From: Sphingobium limneticum
GTDB lineage: Bacteria > Pseudomonadota > Alphaproteobacteria > Sphingomonadales > Sphingomonadaceae
Assembly: GCF_008710155.1 (NCBI RefSeq)
Contig: NZ_VYPZ01000001.1
Span: forward strand, 62,001 to 126,000
DNA: 64,000 bases
Direction of reading: 5' to 3'
Both the position numbers and the translations under genes were made by a program. Positions 45,606 through 52,393 of this stretch are shown here, in pieces (position 1 is the first letter of the stretch; each line of letters begins with the position of its first letter). The notes below the pieces were generated by a model. That model worked only from the letters and a program-made list of their open reading frames with translations. It ran no database searches and was not told the DNA's origin.

Positions 45606-46253
45606 TCATGATGGATAGTGCAGCGATCCGTCGCCAATTCCCCGATCCGAAACATATGCGTCCCCCTTGCCATGGCGGGCCGATGCCTGTCCCTTTGCAA
45701 GCCGCGTCAGAAGGAACCGCCCGAACGTCCAATCACCCAATCCGGATTGCGCATTGATATGACCCGTTTCGCCCGCATCGGCAAACTGGCTTCCCCATGC
45801 CTGCGCCAATTCGCGCGATCGCTCGAACGGCATATAGGGGTCGTTATGGCTGGCGACGAGGATGGAAGGAAAGGGCAACAGTCTTTGCGGCAGCGGTGCG
45901 AAGCCGTGCAAACGGCTGTCTGCTGCCCGCGCATCGACTTCGGGCGGAGCCACCAACAAGGCTCCCTGTATCTTGTCGCTCCAGTTCGGGCAGGCCAGAG
46001 CGGCCCACCATGCGACGGCATGGCAGCCAAGACTATGTGCCGCGAGCAATATGGGGCCGTCCAATGCATTGATGGTCTGGTCGAGCCGGTTGACCCAACT
46101 GTTGCGATGGGGGCGGTCCCAACTGCCCAGGTCGACGCGATGACAGGCCGGGAACAGGGTTTCCCACTGACTTTGCCAATGGCCAGGGCCGCTGTTCATC
46201 AATCCGGGGACAGTCAGAATATGGGGTGTTTGGGCATTGCCTGGCCGGCCCAT
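45606..46253 (-). CDS. RBBP9/YdeN-family serine hydrolase
   Basis: A 215-residue alpha/beta-hydrolase of the RBBP9/YdeN family. The N-terminal signature is ILTVPGLMNSGPGHWQSQWE, the nucleophile is Ser74 in AAHSLGCHA, the acid is in ASHNDPYMPF and the His in ETGHINAQSGLGDW. SD AAGGAGA precedes the ATG at 46253. The substrate is unknown for bacterial members. It lies 48 bases upstream of the YeiH-type gene on the same strand and probably shares its operon, so it may hydrolyse an ester or amide within the same pathway. Confidence 0.87.
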   Translation of the reverse strand: MGRPGNAQTPHILTVPGLMNSGPGHWQSQWETLFPACHRVDLGSWDRPHRNSWVNRLDQTINALDGPILLAAHSLGCHAVAWWAALACPNWSDKIQGALLVAPPEVDARAADSRLHGFAPLPQRLLPFPSILVASHNDPYMPFERSRELAQAWGSQFADAGETGHINAQSGLGDWTFGRFLLTRLAKGQASARHGKGDAYVSDRGIGDGSLHYPS

Positions 46254-46390
46254 GGCGAAATCTCCTTCAGTCGATCCCTATATCTCAATTGACATGGTAG
46301 AGATAAAGCGAGAAAAACTTGCCTGCCGGAGAAAAAGGCTTTCGAGCGGTTCTCATATTTTTGGACCGCCGGCGTGCGCGATCACGGCAT

Positions 46391-47854
46391 TTACCGCACG
46401 ATGGCTAAAGCGGCCGATCGTTGCTTGATAAAGGCCCTCGTCATGCTGGTCACAATGATCAGGGCCACGCCGACGTCGATGATCAGGATCGCCGGATCGT
46501 CCGCGCTGCGCAACGCGGCATGAACGACAAGCGTGGCCGCCGTGGCGATGCCCAGGCTGGTGCGGAAGCGGGCCGTGGTCGATAGCGCAGGCATGGCAAG
46601 TGCGGCGGTCCAGCATAGGGTGGTCATGGCCCAGTAGCTGGCAACGGCCGGGACCGGCCCCAGCAGTGTCAGCAGCGCGACCGTCACGATCACCAGCGGC
46701 TGGCCCCATATCAGCGCGATCCACAGGCGTTCCAGGCGCGACGTGGCGCGGCCCTGCTCGCGCCGTCTGGCCAGCCACACATTGCCCCCGGTCGCGACGA
46801 TCAAGGTCAGCCCCATGCCGAGCAGCGCGTAGATGATCTTGAGCGCTATCCCGCCATAGGTGCCGTAATGCAGCGGCGTGATCATGCCATAGATGCGCAT
46901 ACCCGCATTGCCGTCGGTCAGCCCCGCCCGCCATTTGAAACCGCCATCCGCGCTGAACAGAAAGGCTTCGTTCCGTGCCAGATGGCGCGGCGCCGCGACC
47001 ATGATGCGCACTTGTTGCCCGACGGTGCCAGCATGTTCGATCGCCAATTGAGTCACGGCCGCGCCGGGCGCGCGCCGCTGGATATCGCGCAGCATCCGCG
47101 CCACGTCCGGCGGTGGCGCAGCGCGCATATCTATGCCGGCCTGCGGGCCGAGCAACGAAGCGATCGCTTTCTCCTGATCGCCCTTATACGCGACCATGGC
47201 CAGAATGATGGTGATAAGGCCGGCCAGGCCGAGCAGCGATCCGGTCAGCGCCACGATCAGATGAAAGGGCAAGGCCCAGACCCCGACGCGATTATGCAGG
47301 TCGGCATTGGTCAGCCGCCGCGACCCGCCCCAGCGCAGGCGAAAGGCGTCCTTCAGGATCCGCCGATGCGCCAGCAGGCCTGTGACGATACTGGCGAGCA
47401 GGATCGTGCCGAAAATACCGACGATGTAACGGCCGATTGCGCCGGGCAAGGTCAGGTTGAAATGCAGCAATTGCATGAATTCCAGCCAGGGCGTCTCGGC
47501 ATGCGGCACCAACTGTCCCGTCGCATCGACATTCCAGTCGCGATGATCGCCTTTTTCGTCATAGCCGTAGACGGTCATGCGCGGCAGTTCGTCCGTCGGC
47601 ATCTGCATATAGATGTCGTGGGCCACGCCCGCTTGTTGCGCCTTTGCCAGCGCGCGGGCGGATATGGCGGCGATATCCGCGTCCGACAGACTGGTGATGG
47701 CCGGCGCGTCCGGTCGTTCCCAGATGCTGATCTGATCCACCAGGACCAGGATCGACCCCGTCAGGCACAGGACATAAATGACCGCACCGAACAGGACGCC
47801 CAGCAGGCCATGGCCCTCCATGGCGGCGCGGGTCAGACTTTTGGGTATTTGCAT
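46391..47854 (-). CDS. PepSY-associated TM-helix protein (iron-uptake linked)
   Basis: A 487-residue inner-membrane protein of the PepSY_TM family, often found with siderophore receptors and proposed to act as a ferric-siderophore reductase. Helix 1 is GVLFGAVIYVLCLTGSILVL (about residues 19-38), followed by a periplasmic PepSY region, VGVWALPFHLIVALTGSLLG (about 192), a second periplasmic part and a cluster of helices at the C-terminus. Invariant HxH-type histidines occur in LLHFN and LHNRVGVWALPFH. It starts 3 bases after the upstream small membrane gene and is divergent from a TonB receptor. Confidence 0.85.
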   Translation of the reverse strand: MQIPKSLTRAAMEGHGLLGVLFGAVIYVLCLTGSILVLVDQISIWERPDAPAITSLSDADIAAISARALAKAQQAGVAHDIYMQMPTDELPRMTVYGYDEKGDHRDWNVDATGQLVPHAETPWLEFMQLLHFNLTLPGAIGRYIVGIFGTILLASIVTGLLAHRRILKDAFRLRWGGSRRLTNADLHNRVGVWALPFHLIVALTGSLLGLAGLITIILAMVAYKGDQEKAIASLLGPQAGIDMRAAPPPDVARMLRDIQRRAPGAAVTQLAIEHAGTVGQQVRIMVAAPRHLARNEAFLFSADGGFKWRAGLTDGNAGMRIYGMITPLHYGTYGGIALKIIYALLGMGLTLIVATGGNVWLARRREQGRATSRLERLWIALIWGQPLVIVTVALLTLLGPVPAVASYWAMTTLCWTAALAMPALSTTARFRTSLGIATAATLVVHAALRSADDPAILIIDVGVALIIVTSMTRAFIKQRSAALAIVR

Positions 47855-47857
47855 GGA

Positions 47858-48406
47858 TCAGGCCGTGATGAAAGTGATGCCGGCGCTGGTCGCCGCCAGG
47901 CCAAGGAAGACGCCGACCTGAAGCAGCAGGCGTCGATCGCAGACCGTCCAGGCGATCGCTCCACACCAGAGCGAGGGCATGGCCAGCGCCGCGAGGATGA
48001 GGCGCGTCTGCTCCGCCAGCGGTGCGCGGGTGGCGAACAGCACTGCCAGGCCGATGGCGGCGGCAAAGCCGAGCAGCCCCGCCGTCAGCGCGCGCGCGAT
48101 CCCCCTGCCATAGCGGCGGCGGGGAAGGGGTGGTGCCGTCCGGTCCCGCACGGTCTGGACAGGACGTATCTCGATCCGGGTCAGGATGAAGGCGAAGGCC
48201 AGCAAAGCTGCCGTCTCCAGCGCAAGCGCAATACCGATTTCCGCGCCAAAGCCGATGGTCCAGGCACCGGTCGAAAGGCTCCATAAGAGCGCCGCCCCAA
48301 CACCGGCGCGCCAGTTCAACGCATGGCGCGTCCACGCCCGCCAGCATAGCAATATGCCGGCCAGCGACGCCATCAGCGCCGTGACAATAAGAAGAGCCGC
48401 CCCCAT
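47858..48406 (-). CDS. Small membrane protein of the iron-uptake locus
   Basis: A 182-residue protein with about five hydrophobic helices in two groups (residues 3-22, 34-50, 57-75 and 105-180), split by a basic loop (RTAPPLPRRRYGRG). Position and topology match the DUF3325/DUF3649-type membrane proteins that accompany PepSY proteins at siderophore loci; possibly two such units are fused, though this is inference. SD GGAGG lies 9 bases before the ATG. Co-transcribed with the PepSY gene. Confidence 0.7.
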   Translation of the reverse strand: MGAALLIVTALMASLAGILLCWRAWTRHALNWRAGVGAALLWSLSTGAWTIGFGAEIGIALALETAALLAFAFILTRIEIRPVQTVRDRTAPPLPRRRYGRGIARALTAGLLGFAAAIGLAVLFATRAPLAEQTRLILAALAMPSLWCGAIAWTVCDRRLLLQVGVFLGLAATSAGITFITA

Positions 48407-48433
48407 TTTTCCAATCCTCCTGTTGCGCCTATA

Positions 48434-48456
48434 TTGCTACTGATATTGACTCGCAA
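48434..48456. promoter_or_regulatory. Candidate Fur-type iron box in the divergent promoter
   Basis: TTGCTACTGATATTGACTCG extending to GCAA forms an imperfect dyad (TTGC-N15-GCAA) around an AT-rich centre. It is centred in the 94 bases between the PepSY-side operon and the TonB receptor. Size, AT content and context suit a Fur site; the match to any consensus is only by eye. Confidence 0.4.
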
Positions 48457-48500
48457 CATATATGTTTCTAGGGGGCCCTCATCTTGTGGGGGGATATATT

Positions 48501-50786
48501 ATGCTTTCTCGTTTTCTCGGTTCAGCCTTGCTGCTCGCGGGCACCGCACCTCTGGCCTATTCGCAGACGCCTGCAGCCACCAATCCGGCCGCTTCATCGG
48601 CGGACAGTGGCGACATCATCGTCACTGGACAAAAGACCAACCGCACGTTGCAGGAAACCCCGGCCAGCGTCGCAGTTGTCACCAGCGAATCCATCAGCAA
48701 CCAGAATCTGATCAGTGTCTATGACATATTGGAGCGGACGCCCAATCTGGCGGTGGACGGTAACAAGACGACCTTCTCGATTCGCGGCATCGACGCCTTC
48801 AGCGTGTCGGGCGGCGGTGATGGCGCCTTGGCCAGCGTCTATCTGGACGGCGCGGTCATGCCGCGCACGGCGCTCACGGCCGGGCCGCTCGACCTGTACG
48901 ATATCGCGCAGGTGGAAGTGTTTCGTGGCCCGCAATCGACCGTGCAGGGTCGCAATGCACTGGCCGGCGCGGTCATCATTCGGACCACGGATCCCAGCTA
49001 TGAATGGACCGGCCGTTTTCGCGCGCTGATGACGGACAAGGATGGGCAGCGCCGCGTCGGCGCCGCCATCGGCGGCCCGCTGGTCGATGGACAGCTGGCT
49101 TTCCGCCTGGCCGGCGAAATTGCGCGAGCCGATGGCCTGATCCACAATGTCACGACCCATCGGGACGCCGATCGCCGTGAATCGGAGACGTTGCGGGCCA
49201 AGTTGCTGCTCACACCCGATTTCCTGCCAGCTTTGCGCGTCGTCGCAACCTTCATGCATGACCGTCATCAACGCGGCACCTTCTACAGCGAATTCCAGGC
49301 GCCCTATGACGGCCGCGACCGGATCGCCACGGAGGATGTGATGGATCGGCAGACGGTGAAGAGCGATATCGGCACGGTGGAAATCGGCTATGATCTGGGC
49401 GGCGGCCTCAGTCTCACGTCCGTCACCAATTATAGCGATATCCGCTTCCGCTCGATCGCGGACCCCGATCGGGGTCCGACGCCGGGGCAGACCAGCCGCG
49501 TCTACGATCCGGTCAAAACGTTCCAGCAGGAATTGCGGTTCAACATCGACAAAAGCTGGGTTCATGGTCTGATCGGCGGCTATTATCTGCGCGACGACAA
49601 TCGCGGCTATCAGTTCGAGGCGACGCAGAGCCTAAACCTCACGCGACTGGGCGTGGACCGGCAGTTGCTAGCGATGGGCTTGCCGCAGGCCACCGTCAAC
49701 GCCGTGCTCAATCTCTATGGCGGCGTGGTTCCGATCCGCAACAGCCTGTCGCAGCCGCGCCTGACTGAAAATTACGCCGGTTTCGCCGACCTGACCTTTC
49801 CCGTCACTGATCGCTTCAGGATCAATGCCGGCTTGCGCTACGATCATGAAACGCAGGAACGTGGCGCCACCCAGACCGTCGTGATCGACCGGGCGCTGCC
49901 CGATCCTGCCAACCTCTCGATCCCGGCGCTGGCACCGATCATCACGCAACTCAACGCGATATTGCGGGCGACGGCGGCAAACGCCAATAGCGTCGAGCCG
50001 GTGCGCCCCGTCACCTATACCGCCTGGCTGCCAAAGATCGGTCTGACCTATGATCTGGCGCAGGACGTATCACTCAGCTTCACCGCCCAGCGCGGCTATC
50101 GTGCAGGCGGCGCGGGCCTGAACCAGCAACGTGCGCAAGCCTATGATTTCAATCCGGAATATACGTGGAACTATGAATTTGCGCTGCGGTCCGAATGGTT
50201 CGATCGTCGCCTGACGCTTAACGCCAATGCCTATTGGATCGACTGGAAGGATCAGCAGGTGTCGGTCCAGCTGACCCCCGGCGCGGTGTTCGACACACAG
50301 GTGGTCAATGCCGGCAAGTCGCGCCTCTACGGTGTCGAAGTGGAGCTCAGCGGTCGGCCGACCCCGACGCTCAACCTCTATGCCGGTGCCGGTTACAGCA
50401 ATACGAAGTTTCAGGAATTCAACGTCATGATCGGATCATTGTCGGCGGCCGCGCAGGGCAATGAATTTGCCCGTGCGCCGCATTGGACGATATCCGGTGG
50501 CGCGACATTCCATCATCCAAACGGTCTGTTCGCCAATCTCAACGCCAATTATCGCAGCGCCTATTATCAGGATACGGTCGATCAGGCGTTTCGTGACATT
50601 CCCGGCCGCACGCTGGTCAACGCCAAAATCGGTTGGCAAGGCGAGCATGTCGGCGCCTTCCTGACTGCGACGAATATCTTCGACGTGCAAAAGCCCAGCC
50701 AGTTCTTCACCGATTTCGACAGGCGCGTGCGCGGCACATTTATCGAGCCGCGCATATTGGGGCTGAGCTTCGAAGGGCGTTTCTAA
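48501..50786 (+). CDS. TonB-dependent siderophore-type receptor
   Basis: A 761-residue outer-membrane receptor with signal peptide MLSRFLGSALLLAGTAPLAYSQ. The plug begins at GDIIVTGQKTNRTLQETPAS and contains LISVYDILERTPNLAVDG, FSIRGIDAFSVSGGGDGALA and VEVFRGPQSTVQGRNALAGA. The barrel ends with the expected LSFEGRF. Length and plug resemble siderophore or heme receptors. SD GGGGGGA supports the ATG at 48501 over an upstream in-frame ATG at 48462. Divergent from PepSY and the small membrane protein, which suggests iron-regulated siderophore uptake. Confidence 0.92.
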   Translation: MLSRFLGSALLLAGTAPLAYSQTPAATNPAASSADSGDIIVTGQKTNRTLQETPASVAVVTSESISNQNLISVYDILERTPNLAVDGNKTTFSIRGIDAFSVSGGGDGALASVYLDGAVMPRTALTAGPLDLYDIAQVEVFRGPQSTVQGRNALAGAVIIRTTDPSYEWTGRFRALMTDKDGQRRVGAAIGGPLVDGQLAFRLAGEIARADGLIHNVTTHRDADRRESETLRAKLLLTPDFLPALRVVATFMHDRHQRGTFYSEFQAPYDGRDRIATEDVMDRQTVKSDIGTVEIGYDLGGGLSLTSVTNYSDIRFRSIADPDRGPTPGQTSRVYDPVKTFQQELRFNIDKSWVHGLIGGYYLRDDNRGYQFEATQSLNLTRLGVDRQLLAMGLPQATVNAVLNLYGGVVPIRNSLSQPRLTENYAGFADLTFPVTDRFRINAGLRYDHETQERGATQTVVIDRALPDPANLSIPALAPIITQLNAILRATAANANSVEPVRPVTYTAWLPKIGLTYDLAQDVSLSFTAQRGYRAGGAGLNQQRAQAYDFNPEYTWNYEFALRSEWFDRRLTLNANAYWIDWKDQQVSVQLTPGAVFDTQVVNAGKSRLYGVEVELSGRPTPTLNLYAGAGYSNTKFQEFNVMIGSLSAAAQGNEFARAPHWTISGGATFHHPNGLFANLNANYRSAYYQDTVDQAFRDIPGRTLVNAKIGWQGEHVGAFLTATNIFDVQKPSQFFTDFDRRVRGTFIEPRILGLSFEGRF

Positions 50787-50793
50787 AACTGGC

Positions 50794-50826
50794 GGGGTGA
50801 TAGTGCCTATCGCAGGCCATCACCCC
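50794..50826. terminator. Hairpin between convergent receptor and glucanase genes
   Basis: GGGGTGAT (50794-50801) pairs with ATCACCCC (50819-50826), with a further GATAG/CTATC pairing inside. It lies just after the receptor stop and just beyond the glucanase stop, so it can serve both. No strong T-run. Confidence 0.55.
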
Positions 50827-50845
50827 TTCCGTTGCCAAGTCGTCG

Positions 50846-52321
50846 TCACCCCAGCCATCCGCCGGTAAAGCCGGCTCGTTGCAGGCCGCGTTTGACATGC
50901 GGATTTTTCTTCATCGTGTTCCAGACCAGGCCGGAGCGATAATTTTCGATCATCGCTACGATCGGCCCTTGGTCGATGCCCAGATAATCCTTGTCGACCC
51001 AGCCGACGCCCAGGCGAAATTCGCCATGGCGGAAGGGTTGGGCCGGCCGGCGGATGATGGTCGGGTTGAAACTGTCGAGGAAGCCATATTTGTCGTAAAG
51101 CTGCTCGCCATAGCGGAAATACATGGCCTGGATGGTCGGCTCGACGATTTCCGGCGCAAAGGGGAGGGAGCCGAGCAGCGCCGTCGGTGCCAGCGTCCCG
51201 TCATCCCGTTCGCCGGGTCCGCGCGCGGAATAGCTGTAGAATTCCCGTTCCTTGCCGGCCAGCGTCATCTTGAAATCGCCAGGCCCGTCGCAGGCCGTCA
51301 GCCCCCAACAGTCCGCGCCATAGCCGGCCCAGCCGCCCGGATTCTCCATCGCATAGTTGCGTTGGGCATAGGTGGCGCGGCGGCTGTTTTCGAAATAGTC
51401 GATGCCCTTGCCGGCCATGTAGCGGTCGCGAATATCCCGGAAATCGACCCAGACATGGCTATATTGATGGCCGAACATCGGCGCGAAATGCAGATGCGGA
51501 TCGCCCCAGCGCGACGACCAGCTGGTTTCGAACTGGGTGCTCCACACATTCCATGTGTCGTCGCGCAGGGGGAAGGTGGGTGACCCCATGCCCAATATGT
51601 ATAGGATCATACCCTCATTATAAATTTCCCAGTCCGAGCGGATGAAGCCGCTTTCAGGATGCCAGCCCATGGATACGAACGGCGCACGCGGCGTGATCCA
51701 GGTCCATTCCACCGCGCGATAGAGCCTCTCCGCCAGATCGCGGATCTTCACCTCATCGGGATGCAGCGGATCGTCGAACCAGCTTTGCGCGAACAGCACG
51801 CCGGCCATCAGCAGTGCCGTGTCGATCGTCGAGAGTTCGGACAGAGCGAAACGATAGCCCTTGGTAGAGCCGAGGAAATGATAGAAGAAGCCGTGATTGC
51901 CGCTGACCTGCGTGCGCTTGTCGCCCATCGGCGCGGCGACCAGGAATTGCAGCGTCGTCAACGTCCGCTGCCGCGCTTCGTCACGGCTGATCCAGCCATG
52001 GGTGACGCCGATCGGATAAGCGGTCAGCGCAAAGCCGACGGCGGCAATCGACACGAAGGACGGGGTGGGCCAGCGATCGGGCGCCATACCCGTCTTTTCG
52101 TCGGTGACTTCCCAGAAATAACGAAAGGCCAGCTTCTGGATATCGTCGATCAGCGGGCTGACCTCTACATCCAGCGCGGGGCGATGGTCCAGCTTGGTCC
52201 ATCCATCCACCGCGATCGGTCCCGCAGCAACCGGCACCTCCGGCGCGCGCGTGGTGCAACCCGACAATAGCCCGGCCAAACCCATTCCCGCCGTGCCAAC
52301 GAACGTCCGTCTGTCCAGCAA
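50846..52321 (-). CDS. GH144-type endo-beta-1,2-glucanase (glucoamylase-like domain), Tat lipoprotein
   Basis: A 491-residue (alpha/alpha)6-barrel enzyme often labelled glucoamylase family protein; characterised relatives in GH144 cut beta-1,2-glucan. The N-terminus MLDRRTFVGTAGMGLAGLLSGC combines twin arginines with a lipobox. Core parts are QKLAFRYFWEVTDEKTGMAP, STIDTALLMAGVLFAQSWFD, FIRSDWEIYNEGMILYILGM, APMFGHQYSHVWVDFRDIRD and ENPGGWAGYGADCWGLTACD. The start is TTG, supported by GGAG seven bases upstream. Third gene of the LacI / TonB-receptor operon and divergent from a GH3 glucosidase, which fits a glucan-degrading pathway. Confidence 0.82.
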   Translation of the reverse strand: MLDRRTFVGTAGMGLAGLLSGCTTRAPEVPVAAGPIAVDGWTKLDHRPALDVEVSPLIDDIQKLAFRYFWEVTDEKTGMAPDRWPTPSFVSIAAVGFALTAYPIGVTHGWISRDEARQRTLTTLQFLVAAPMGDKRTQVSGNHGFFYHFLGSTKGYRFALSELSTIDTALLMAGVLFAQSWFDDPLHPDEVKIRDLAERLYRAVEWTWITPRAPFVSMGWHPESGFIRSDWEIYNEGMILYILGMGSPTFPLRDDTWNVWSTQFETSWSSRWGDPHLHFAPMFGHQYSHVWVDFRDIRDRYMAGKGIDYFENSRRATYAQRNYAMENPGGWAGYGADCWGLTACDGPGDFKMTLAGKEREFYSYSARGPGERDDGTLAPTALLGSLPFAPEIVEPTIQAMYFRYGEQLYDKYGFLDSFNPTIIRRPAQPFRHGEFRLGVGWVDKDYLGIDQGPIVAMIENYRSGLVWNTMKKNPHVKRGLQRAGFTGGWLG

Positions 52322-52342
52322 TAGTTTACTCCAGTTGCAGAA

Positions 52343-52381
52343 CCGCAGCGGACCAGACCGTGCAGAACCGGTCCGCTGCGG
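52343..52381 (-). promoter_or_regulatory. Strong intra-operon hairpin between receptor and glucanase
   Basis: A perfect 11-bp stem, CCGCAGCGGAC and GTCCGCTGCGG, with a 17-base loop. It falls in the 72-base gap between the receptor stop and the glucanase start and has no T-run on the minus strand. It may protect the receptor mRNA or reduce read-through, giving more receptor than enzyme. Confidence 0.6.
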
Positions 52382-52393
52382 GATGCGCAGCCA

